Source: Methanothrix harundinacea 6Ac (GTDB lineage: Archaea > Halobacteriota > Methanosarcinia > Methanotrichales > Methanotrichaceae). Taken from it: a DNA stretch of 64,000 bases. The notes beneath the pieces are model-generated. The model saw nothing but the letters and a program-made list of their open reading frames with translations. It did not search any database and was not told where the DNA came from. Location: NCBI RefSeq assembly GCF_000235565.1, contig NC_017527.1, positions 1,922,001 through 1,986,000 of the forward strand. The letters run 5' to 3'. Positions 56,783 to 64,000 of this stretch are shown here, piece by piece; the first letter of the stretch is position 1; every line of letters starts with the position of its first letter. The position numbers were made by a program, and so were the translations under genes.

Positions 56783-57107
56783 CCGATCTACCTCCAGAGA
56801 ATTTACGCCGGCAAACTATTTCTAATTTGTTGGTGGAAGGCTCCTGGATCAGAGGATGATGGAATAATAGCTGGACAAACTTGGATGATGCGGGATTTTG
56901 AGCGGTCGGGTTCGGAGGATATCATCCTCTGGGGAACTCTGAACCGAAAAAAAACACCTGCGGAGAGGCCGGGCGGGGATTGAAGGACGGGCCCCGCCGC
57001 CCCTTCCTCCCACCCTGCCCGGCACCGGTCTCGAATCTGCCGGCCCGGGGATCCGGTGGTCCCGCGGATGGGTCGATGGGCCGATGATTCTACGGGCGAC
57101 AGGAAGG
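56783..57107. other. intergenic region between rubrerythrin and WrbA
   Basis: 325 bases with no gene or clear structure. The minus-strand frame at 56803-57213 runs into the rubrerythrin gene and has no features of its own. Confidence 0.5.
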
Positions 57108-57686
57108 TCAGTAGTTCTCGCAGAGGAGCTCGAAGTAGGCCCTCTCGTGTTCGCAGGCGGGGCACTCCTCCGGCGCTTCGGCCCCCTCGTGGATGTAGCC
57201 GCAGTTCCTGCACCTCCAGCTTACGACCCCCTCGCGCTTGAAGACCGTCCCGTCGTCGATGTTCTTCGCCAGGGCGAGGAACCTCTTCTCGTGGCCGACC
57301 TCGGCGGCGGCGATATTTCTCATCGTCTCGGCGACCTCGGGGAAGCCCTCCGCATCGGCTTTCGCCGCAAACTCCGGGTACATCTCCGAGTACTCGTGCT
57401 TCTCCCCGGCGGCCGCCGCCCGGAGGTTCTCCACCGTCGGCCCGATGACCCCGGCGGGGAAGGACGCCCGGACCTCGGCCTCGCCGCCCTCCACCAGGAA
57501 CTTGAAGAGCCTTTTTGCGTGCTCCTTCTCGTTATCGGCGGTCTCGGCGAAGATGGCGGAGATCTGCTCGTACCCCTCCTTCTTCGCCTGGGAGGCGAAG
57601 AAGTTGTACCGGTTTCGGGCCTGGGATTCTCCCGCAAAGGCGGTGAGGATATTCTTCTCGGTCTGGGTTCCTTTCAAGCTCTTCAT
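57108..57686 (-). CDS. rubrerythrin
   Basis: A 192-residue peroxide-reducing protein. The di-iron ferritin-like domain has the AFAGESQARNRYNFFA, AETADNEKEHAKRLFKF and AAAEVGHEKRF metal-binding helices. The C-terminal rubredoxin domain has CRNCGYIHEG and CPACEHERAYF. It protects anaerobes from peroxide. The frame is open to 57854, but ATG 57686 is the family start, with GGAG nine bases upstream; ATG 57692 is possible. Confidence 0.94.
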   Translation of the reverse strand: MKSLKGTQTEKNILTAFAGESQARNRYNFFASQAKKEGYEQISAIFAETADNEKEHAKRLFKFLVEGGEAEVRASFPAGVIGPTVENLRAAAAGEKHEYSEMYPEFAAKADAEGFPEVAETMRNIAAAEVGHEKRFLALAKNIDDGTVFKREGVVSWRCRNCGYIHEGAEAPEECPACEHERAYFELLCENY

Positions 57687-57777
57687 ATTCATACGCTCCG
57701 AAGGGTGTATATGTCCCTGGGGATTGATAAATGGATCGGAAGAGCGGACATTAAGTTTATAACCTCCCCAACGAACT

Positions 57778-57800
57778 CGAAGGAATTCGAAGGAATTCGA
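57778..57800. repeat. 10-bp tandem repeat upstream of rubrerythrin
   Basis: The 10-base unit CGAAGGAATT occurs twice in tandem and is followed by CGA, just upstream of the rubrerythrin promoter region and before the AT-rich Mrr-like gene. Possibly a regulatory site or an integration scar. Confidence 0.35.
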
Positions 57801-57879
57801 TGACAGATCCCTACTATAGGAAAAGTTATTATAACCAAAATACAAATATGACAATTAAGCTTTAAGGAGTGTACCACTA

Positions 57880-58995
57880 TTGCAAAAGCGTTCCCAGTAT
57901 GACGAATTGCACGATAAATACAATCCCATAGAGACCACAAAAGCAGGTACACGGTATGAGAGATTGGCAGCAATGGTTTTTAGGCACATTGAAAAATATG
58001 GAGTAGTTCTACATAATCGTAGGCTAATTAGAGATACAGGAGTTAAGCATCAAATTGATGTTACAATTAATAATAATGATAATAAGCGCCGAGTTTTGGT
58101 CGAATGCAAAGATTTCAATTTATCCGGAGAGAAAATCGGACTTCCAATAATCCGTGATTTTTGGGCCGTGGTTGATGATATAAAGCCTGATGATGCAATC
58201 GTTCTTACATGCACTGGTTTTACAAGAGATGCTATTCTCTTCGCCAAGATGAAAGGTATCAGATTAGCAATTCTTCGGAGATTCGATGAGGAAGACAAAG
58301 AAAATCGCATCGAATCAATTAATGTTAATTTGCATACCATATTACTCCATAAAAGTTGTAGTCTCAAATATTATTTCCCTAGTCAGGAAGATATTAATAA
58401 TTTTAAATTTCAGTTAATGAATGCTAAAATTCCTGTAGATAATTATTGCTACAGCAATGCCCCAATATTTTTACAAATTAATAATGAGACAATCCAACTC
58501 GGGAATTTCATTGATTCGATAATCACTCAAATGAATATATATTTATATCTAAAAACTGAAAAGAATTATAGTGCAACAAAAATTTACAGCGATGTAGAAT
58601 TCCAAATAGAGGATCTGCCTCAACATAAAATCCATATAGATGAGATAATTTTAGAAGATATTCAAACGTCCCATATTCCGCATCCTTCGTTATTTACTCC
58701 AAAATCGGAGGAAAAAGGAGTTATGACAATTTCACATCGAATTAGAATCACTGCCAAGATAAATCTCAGAGGAAGTGCGGTTAAAATTTTAAATTGCGAT
58801 AAAATCCCAATCAATGGCCTTATTTTAAATTACGATATTACTCTAACAAAGTTTAATTTTGAGATGTATTCAAGGAAAATTGCCGAACTAATTCTTCAGG
58901 AATTCGGTGACGACGATGATTTAGTGATTTGTGACGAAGAGATCAGTTGTTTATCAATAGATCCAAATAGTGGTGAAGTTCTAAAACGAACCTGA
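57880..58995 (+). CDS. AT-rich Mrr-like restriction endonuclease protein
   Basis: A 371-residue protein, strikingly AT-rich compared with its neighbours, so probably acquired. The N-terminal 150 residues hold a PD-(D/E)XK Mrr-type core: TRYERLAAMVFRHIEKYG, then GVKHQIDVTI and RRVLVECKDF (D and E-x-K). The C-terminal 220 residues form an unassigned domain. Mrr enzymes cut modified or foreign DNA. No methylase or partner gene is visible. The start is TTG after AAGGAG; no ATG is close. Confidence 0.78.
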   Translation: MQKRSQYDELHDKYNPIETTKAGTRYERLAAMVFRHIEKYGVVLHNRRLIRDTGVKHQIDVTINNNDNKRRVLVECKDFNLSGEKIGLPIIRDFWAVVDDIKPDDAIVLTCTGFTRDAILFAKMKGIRLAILRRFDEEDKENRIESINVNLHTILLHKSCSLKYYFPSQEDINNFKFQLMNAKIPVDNYCYSNAPIFLQINNETIQLGNFIDSIITQMNIYLYLKTEKNYSATKIYSDVEFQIEDLPQHKIHIDEIILEDIQTSHIPHPSLFTPKSEEKGVMTISHRIRITAKINLRGSAVKILNCDKIPINGLILNYDITLTKFNFEMYSRKIAELILQEFGDDDDLVICDEEISCLSIDPNSGEVLKRT

Positions 58996-59048
58996 AGTAA
59001 AAACTTCCTTATTCATTGCTCATAGTGGAATCAATCGTCACGCTCTGA

Positions 59049-59306
59049 GTCGATGAGATGGACGAAGAGAGCGACATCGACATCCTGATCGAGTTCGAGG
59101 GAATAAGGAGCCACCTCGACTTCGCCCACCTCAAAAACGAGCTGGAGGACGCCGTGAACAGGCGGGTGGACCTCCTCACCTGCAAGTCGCTCCATGCCAG
59201 GCTGAAAGACCGAATCCTGGCCGAGCAGATCCCGATACTAAAGGTCTCGTCTGGGACTATTCTGTGGGGTCGAGACCGCTCCTTAAGACTGGCTTTCCAT
59301 CGCTGA
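59049..59306 (+). pseudogene. truncated MNT nucleotidyltransferase remnant
   Basis: The frame MDEESDIDILIEFEGIRSHLDFAHLKNELEDAVNRRVDLLT matches the second half of an MntA-type nucleotidyltransferase. The GSxxRGE part that should precede the DxD is missing, and a TGA lies directly upstream (59046-59048). The C-terminus runs past the usual end. No HepT partner follows. It looks like a broken antitoxin gene, perhaps damaged by acquisition of the Mrr-like gene. Confidence 0.65.
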
Positions 59307-59312
59307 CCAAGG

Positions 59313-59327
59313 TATTTAATATAAAAA
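59313..59327 (+). promoter_or_regulatory. TATA box of the HicB gene (leaderless)
   Basis: TATTTAATATAAAAA centred about 25 bases before the ATG at 59345; no ribosome binding site between. Confidence 0.55.
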
Positions 59328-59344
59328 CGCAAAATAGTCGAGAG

Positions 59345-59524
59345 ATGAAGGCCAAGTTCAACGTCCTCGTCGAACGGGACGAGGACGGATACTACGTCGC
59401 CACCGTCCCCTCCCTCCCCGGATGCCATACCCAGGCAAAGAGCCTGGATGAGCTCATGGAGCGGGCGAAAGAGGCGATAGAGCTGTACCTCGAAGTGGAG
59501 AAAGAATTTGTTCTTCATGATTAA
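59345..59524 (+). CDS. HicB-like antitoxin domain protein, no HicA partner
   Basis: A 59-residue HicB/UPF0150 protein: MKAKFNVLVERDEDGYYVATVPSLPGCHTQAKSLDELMERAKEAI is diagnostic. HicB normally blocks the HicA RNase. No HicA gene is seen on either side, so it is a lone copy, either a residual antitoxin or independent. Leaderless from a strong TATA. Confidence 0.85.
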   Translation: MKAKFNVLVERDEDGYYVATVPSLPGCHTQAKSLDELMERAKEAIELYLEVEKEFVLHD

Positions 59525-59646
59525 TTAAGATATTTTTATACCAACATCAATTAATATAACCTCCGCCAGTAATTATTTCGGGCAGAAAGCCTTGTGCATC
59601 CGATTTCGGCAGAGGCTTTCATTCAGATCCCAGGAGGTCGCAGGCG

Positions 59647-61596
59647 TTGGCGCTCTATCCGGACGATAACAGCTCAGAATTGGAGGCGATGAAGAAGCGT
59701 TGGCCGAAGAAGTTCTGGCCGGAGACCGCCATCTTCGAGAGGATTCACCCCGGCGACCGGATCTTCGTCGGCACCGGCTGCGGCGAGCCCCAGCACCTCG
59801 TCGGAGCCCTGAAGAGGTACGTCGAGAAGAGGCCCAACTCCCTCACGGGCGCCGAGATGATCCACGTCTGGACCCTGGGGATCGCCCCTTGCGCCGAGGA
59901 GCAGTTTCGGGAGAACTTCCGGCTCAACTCCTTCTTCGTCGGGTCCCGGAGCAGGGACGCCATCAACCGGGGGGACGCCGACTACACCCCGATATTTTTG
60001 TCGGAGGTCCCGGCCCTCTTCCGCCATGGGGCGATCCCCATCGACGTCGCCCTCGTCCAGACCTCGCCCCCCGACCGGCACGGCTACCTGAGACTGGGGA
60101 TCTCCGTCGACATCGTCAAGGCGGCGGTGGAGGCGGCCGAGATCGTCATCGCCCAGATCAACCCCAGGATGCCCCGGATCCCCGGCGACGGCTTCGTCTC
60201 CGTCGAGGAGGTCGACCATCTCGTCTTCTGCGATGAGCCCCTCCTGGAGTACCACGACCCCGCCCCCGACGAGATCGCCCGCAAGATCGGCGAGTACGTC
60301 GCCCGGATCGTCGAGGACGGCTCCACCATCCAGGTCGGCTACGGCTCGGTCCCCAACGCCGTCCTCGCATGCCTCGGCGAGAAGAAGCACCTGGGGGTCC
60401 ATACCGAGCTCTTCACCGACGGGATTGCAGATTTGATGAAGTCGGGGGCCGTCGACAACTCTCGAAAGACGATCGACCGGGGTAAGGCCGTCGCCTCCTT
60501 CTGCATGGGCTCGGCGGAGACGTACAGGTATCTCGACGATAACCCCCTCGTCGAGTTCAGGTCGATCGATTATACCAACAGCCCCCTGGTGATAGCCAAG
60601 AACCGGAGGATGACCGCCATCAACAGCGCTCTCGAGATCGACCTCTCGGGGCAGGCGACGGCCGAGTCCCTGGCGGGATCCCACTACAGCGGGATCGGAG
60701 GCCAGGCGGACTTCATGCGGGGATCGGTCCTCTCGCAAGCCGGAAGGTCGATCCTCGCTCTTCCATCCACCGCCGACGGCGGTAGGACGTCGAGGATCGT
60801 CCCCACCCTGAGGCCCGGCTCCGGCGTAACCTTGAGCCGGGGGGACGTCCACTACGTCGTCACAGAATACGGGATCGCCTACCTCCACGCCAAGAACGTC
60901 CGGGAGAGGGCTCTGGACCTTATAGCCATCGCCCACCCCGACTTCCGCCCCCAGCTGATAGAGGAGGCGAAGAGGATGGGGCTGATCTACGGAGACCAGG
61001 CCTTCATCCCCGGCGAGGGCGGAATCTACCCCGAGAGCCTCGAGGTCCGGAGGACGACGAAGGCGGGCCTTCCCATCCTCCTGCGCCCCGTCAAGATCAC
61101 CGACGAGCCCCTCCTCAAGGAGTTCTTCCACCAGCTATCCGACGATAGCCTCTACAGCCGGTTCATGACGACGAAGAAGGAGCTCTCCCACCCCTGGCTC
61201 CAGGAGTTCTCCGTCGTCGACTATTCTAAGAAGATGGTGATCCTCGCGACCGTAGAGGACCGGCCTGCGGGGAGGGAGACGGTCATCGGGATCGGCCAGT
61301 ACGGCCTCTTGGGCGAGTCGATGATGGCGGAGGTCGCCTACGTCGTGAGGGACGACTACCACCGCCAGGGGGTGGGAAGAGAGCTTCTCGCCCGCCTCAC
61401 CCACCTCGCTCGAAAGCAGGGGGTCCAGGGGTTCGTCGCCGAGGTCCTATCCACCAACGTCCGGATATTTCGAATGTTCCAGAAGATGGGCTTTGTGGTG
61501 GAGAAGGTCTGGGAGGAGGATGGGGTCTACGAGATGAGGACCCCCTTCGGCGAACCCGGCGAGGTCGAGGGTGGAGGGGACGCCTGCCGGGATTGA
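59647..61596 (+). CDS. acetyl-CoA hydrolase/transferase-family protein fused to GNAT acetyltransferase
   Basis: A 649-residue fusion. Residues 1-about 460 form a CoA-transferase/acetyl-CoA hydrolase (4-hydroxybutyrate CoA-transferase type) with catalytic Glu254 in GVHTELFTDGIADL and the GGQADFMRGS block. From about residue 477 (PILLRPVKITDEPLLKEFF) a GNAT domain follows, with the acetyl-CoA motif YHRQGVGRELLARL. Such fusions occur in archaea and bacteria; the GNAT part may be regulatory. The start is TTG after AGGAGGT. A TATA-like ATATTTTTATACC lies near 59530. Confidence 0.92.
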   Translation: MALYPDDNSSELEAMKKRWPKKFWPETAIFERIHPGDRIFVGTGCGEPQHLVGALKRYVEKRPNSLTGAEMIHVWTLGIAPCAEEQFRENFRLNSFFVGSRSRDAINRGDADYTPIFLSEVPALFRHGAIPIDVALVQTSPPDRHGYLRLGISVDIVKAAVEAAEIVIAQINPRMPRIPGDGFVSVEEVDHLVFCDEPLLEYHDPAPDEIARKIGEYVARIVEDGSTIQVGYGSVPNAVLACLGEKKHLGVHTELFTDGIADLMKSGAVDNSRKTIDRGKAVASFCMGSAETYRYLDDNPLVEFRSIDYTNSPLVIAKNRRMTAINSALEIDLSGQATAESLAGSHYSGIGGQADFMRGSVLSQAGRSILALPSTADGGRTSRIVPTLRPGSGVTLSRGDVHYVVTEYGIAYLHAKNVRERALDLIAIAHPDFRPQLIEEAKRMGLIYGDQAFIPGEGGIYPESLEVRRTTKAGLPILLRPVKITDEPLLKEFFHQLSDDSLYSRFMTTKKELSHPWLQEFSVVDYSKKMVILATVEDRPAGRETVIGIGQYGLLGESMMAEVAYVVRDDYHRQGVGRELLARLTHLARKQGVQGFVAEVLSTNVRIFRMFQKMGFVVEKVWEEDGVYEMRTPFGEPGEVEGGGDACRD

Positions 61597-61709
61597 CCCC
61601 TTCTCCTTCCCCTGGAGGGGCGGTGCCGCTCCGGCCGAAAACCCCGGGGCGGCAATTTTCGTTTATGGGGATCGAGGTCCTCTAAGTCCTCTATCCCTTC
61701 TAACGATCC

Positions 61710-63794
61710 TCACCCCTCCCCCCCGCTCAGCTTATCGAGGACGACCACCTCCTGCTGGAGGTCGGGATCTCCCAGGGCTACGCTCTCGGTCTCGAAGTGG
61801 CTCCTGAAGAGCTCGAAGAAGACCCGATAACCCTCCGATACCGTCAGGGGCAGCGACTGCCGCTCCCACTCCCCCAGGAGAGGACCGGGGACGACGATCC
61901 CGTCCTCGAGGGTGACGGAGGGCTCAACCGGAGCATCCTGGTCCAGGGCCGACCTCTCATCGATGATCCAGTTCTTCAGAAGGTCTGCATACCTCGACAA
62001 GAGGATCGCCTTTCTTATTCCGTCGTTCTCGTAGAAGTCGCCCTCCGCCTCGGGGAAGATCACCGCCGCCTCGGCGCCGTCTTCGGACCCATTCCTATCC
62101 CGGTAGCTGACCGATAGGGCGATCCTCGGGTCGTCGGAGACCCGGTAGAGCTTGATCAATATGGTCCCGCCCTTCACCTCCCCCTCCTCCGCCCTGGAGG
62201 GAAAGAGGGTGTTCACCCTCATGATCTCCCCCGTAGCCTCATCCGCCTCCGGAGACCCGTAGACCTTATCTATCCTGTATCCGGGAGCCTCGATCCGGAG
62301 GAGGAGGTCGAAGACCAGGGGAGTCACCATGAAATCGAACTCCTCGTCCATCCTCTCTTCAAACTCCTTCGCCGAGTGGACCGAGTAGTAGTTGGCTCCC
62401 CGGACCTTGGAGATCTCCTCCACGAGCTCGGTGTTGAAGTCCACCCCCACCCCGATGAAGGTGGTGTAAATCCCCTTTCGGGCGTTCTCCCGGAGGATCC
62501 TCAGGAGTCCTCCCTCCCCCGTCTCCCCCAGGTTCGGCATGGCATCGGTGATGAAGATGATCCTGTTCTCCTCCTCGGCAGGGTCGATCTCCCCATACTT
62601 GCCGAAGGCGGCCGTTCCCTTCATCATCCCCGCCTCCATGTTCGTCCCGCCGTACTCCTCGATCTCGATTATGGCGGCCTTGAGGGCATCCAGATCCTTA
62701 TCGTCGATCCTGGTGAGGGGATCGACGAGGTAGGCCTCGTCGCTGAAGACTACGAGGCCGAACCTGTCCTCCACCTCCAGATGGCCCAAGAGCTCCACCA
62801 CCGCCCGATCGGCGATCTCCATCTTCGACTTGCTGAGGCCGGAATCCACCTCGACATCAACCCGGCTCCCGAAACGGTCGTAGTAGTATTCGTTGAAGGG
62901 GCTTCCCATGGAGCCGGAGTAGTCGAGGACGACGACCAGGTTCAGCTTCTTTCTGGCAAAGTCGGAGATCCCCGAGTTGAGGCCGACAGATAGGTATCGC
63001 TGCGGCTCGCCGGAGATGGGATCCCTCGATATGGCAGAGCTGTAAGTGGGGCAGAAGAGCTTCTGGCATTCCTCCTTCTGGCCGGTCTCAAAGCTGTAGT
63101 CGTAGAAGAGCCCCTCGTAGGTGACGTCCGTCGGGAGGGGGAGGTAATCCAGCTCTATGTTCTCCCGGAAGTTCTCGATGTCCTTGGCCCCCCCGACGGC
63201 GAAGCCTATTGACGGGCTCGCCGCCGGGGCCGCGTACATGGCAGGTCCCCCAAGCCCCGGACCTCCGGCTGCATAAGACCCCGGCGCCGCCGGTCCAGCC
63301 CCCTCAAAGACGATCAGCTCCTCCTGAACGTCGAGCTGGACGGGTTCGCTCTCCTCCCCGTCCAGGGAGAACCAGATCAGGTACTTCCCCGGCCATTCGG
63401 CCTGGAACCAGCTGGAATAAAGCCTGCCCGTCTCCACAGACTCAGCCGGTATCTTCTGGACCGTTCCCGTGGGGTACCCTATGAGGAGCTCGAGATCCCC
63501 CTCCGATGAAGGGGCGATCATCAGCCTAGCCCACGCCCCCATGGGGATCTCCAGGGCCGTCCTCCTCTCCTTCCCGTCCAGGTCGGTTATCCAGATGCTT
63601 TCGCCACCGCCTTCGTCGGCGGAGGGGCCCTCGGGGGAGAGCCCCTCCGGGGAGGAAGGAGGAGCAAATCTGTACCAGTCGCCCTTGTCATCTCCTGAAA
63701 GCGCTCCAGTATCGAGCCCCCAGGCGGAACCCAGGGAGATGATGACGGCGGCTCCGAGGCATATGACGGATATCATCGTCGAGGGGATCTTCAT
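61710..63794 (-). CDS. secreted von Willebrand A-domain protein
   Basis: A 694-residue exported protein with signal peptide (IISLGSAWG). An N-terminal beta domain (about 30-160) is followed by a Gly/Ala/Pro-rich linker (GAGPAAPGSYAAGGPGLGG). The VWA domain (about 275-465) has a full MIDAS (VVVLDYSGSMGS, GGTNMEAG, FITDAMPNLG). A beta-rich region (about 470-600) and a C-terminal helical part follow. No anchor is seen. It resembles secreted VWA proteins of Methanosarcinales; ligand unknown. Confidence 0.83.
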   Translation of the reverse strand: MKIPSTMISVICLGAAVIISLGSAWGLDTGALSGDDKGDWYRFAPPSSPEGLSPEGPSADEGGGESIWITDLDGKERRTALEIPMGAWARLMIAPSSEGDLELLIGYPTGTVQKIPAESVETGRLYSSWFQAEWPGKYLIWFSLDGEESEPVQLDVQEELIVFEGAGPAAPGSYAAGGPGLGGPAMYAAPAASPSIGFAVGGAKDIENFRENIELDYLPLPTDVTYEGLFYDYSFETGQKEECQKLFCPTYSSAISRDPISGEPQRYLSVGLNSGISDFARKKLNLVVVLDYSGSMGSPFNEYYYDRFGSRVDVEVDSGLSKSKMEIADRAVVELLGHLEVEDRFGLVVFSDEAYLVDPLTRIDDKDLDALKAAIIEIEEYGGTNMEAGMMKGTAAFGKYGEIDPAEEENRIIFITDAMPNLGETGEGGLLRILRENARKGIYTTFIGVGVDFNTELVEEISKVRGANYYSVHSAKEFEERMDEEFDFMVTPLVFDLLLRIEAPGYRIDKVYGSPEADEATGEIMRVNTLFPSRAEEGEVKGGTILIKLYRVSDDPRIALSVSYRDRNGSEDGAEAAVIFPEAEGDFYENDGIRKAILLSRYADLLKNWIIDERSALDQDAPVEPSVTLEDGIVVPGPLLGEWERQSLPLTVSEGYRVFFELFRSHFETESVALGDPDLQQEVVVLDKLSGGEG

Positions 63795-63952
63795 AATAAC
63801 ACCATCCAGCCTGATTTTATATCACGATTACCCAAATTATTTTTTGATCTACCAAGGCGTCCCGCTGCCAGACCTCCGATGGCAGATCCTCGTCATTATT
63901 GCCCCTATTAATCTAATAAGATTTCGATCCTGTTCAAATATTAGATGGGGAG

Positions 63953-64000
63953 ATGAATGAACCTCCCATAGCCACCCTGGGACGGATCGAGGTCCCGCCG
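63953..64000 (+). CDS. possible start of a gene cut by the right window edge
   Basis: An ATG at 63953 preceded by GGGGAG opens a frame reading MNEPPIATLGRIEVPP to the last base. It may be a real N-terminus, but too little is visible to identify it. An alternative ATG at 63957 is closed by TAG after four codons. Confidence 0.35.
   Translation, partial: MNEPPIATLGRIEVPP

Overview
The window looks like the chromosome of a GC-rich methanogenic archaeon, most likely in or near Methanotrichaceae (Methanothrix/Methanosaeta type; inferred from gene content, not computed). Archaeal signs are HerA, UPF0212, a PyrI-type aspartate transcarbamoylase regulatory subunit, an archaeal XPD-like helicase, a Methanosarcinales-type duplicated S-layer protein, a FwdC-like beta-helix protein, and many TATA boxes about 25 bases upstream of start codons, several giving apparently leaderless mRNAs. 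Coding DNA is strongly GC-rich. The main exceptions are an AT-rich non-coding island (about 11.58-12.53 kb) and one AT-rich restriction-nuclease-like gene (57.88-59.0 kb).

Layout. 0-4.6 kb: TauE/SafE permease (cut by the left edge), ileS and a DUF151 bifunctional nuclease. 4.6-8.8 kb: secreted C25 (gingipain-like) peptidase overlapping a secreted NosD-like beta-helix protein. 8.9-11.3 kb: RNase Z, a helical hypothetical protein and surE. 11.3-12.7 kb: AT-rich island bounded by a 12-bp inverted repeat. 12.7-17.3 kb: a secreted protein, a DOMON+DUF2202 lipoprotein, a 2TM protein, peroxiredoxin with a b561-like membrane protein, and TspO. 17.4-22.3 kb: a 4-hydroxyphenylpyruvate-dioxygenase-like protein, an MFS transporter, HerA and a rhomboid protease. 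22.5-28 kb: TatD, isopropylmalate/citramalate synthase, FKBP, pyrI-pyrB and a Cas4-like protein. 28-34.4 kb: a photolyase-family protein, a DUF3160 protein and an S-layer protein. 34.5-37.8 kb: HtpX-PspAB facing PspA-PspAA, an envelope-stress module. 38.5-45.8 kb: XPD-like helicase, UPF0212, Tex, HD phosphohydrolase and M24 peptidase. 45.9-49.8 kb: two secreted Cache proteins, small proteins and the second DOMON+DUF2202 lipoprotein. 49.8-52 kb: a Pyr_excise/MSMEG_6728-type protein, a methyltransferase and a MntA-HepT toxin-antitoxin pair. 52.3-56 kb: a three-gene MoxR ATPase / FwdC-like beta-helix / VWA operon followed immediately by tRNA-His. 56.2-57.7 kb: WrbA and rubrerythrin. 57.9-59.5 kb: small accessory patch (Mrr-like nuclease, truncated MNT gene, lone HicB). 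59.6-63.8 kb: CoA-transferase-GNAT fusion and a secreted VWA protein.

The best candidate for an undescribed system is the MoxR / FwdC-like / VWA operon at 52,279-55,917. AAA+ and VWA partners often work together as metalloenzyme activases, and here a protein resembling a formylmethanofuran dehydrogenase subunit C repeat domain is translationally coupled between them. Other themes are oxidant defence in an anaerobe (peroxiredoxin, rubrerythrin, WrbA, DUF2202, b561), envelope and extracellular proteins, and frequent start-stop overlaps using non-AUG starts. No rRNA, CRISPR array or intact insertion sequence was seen.
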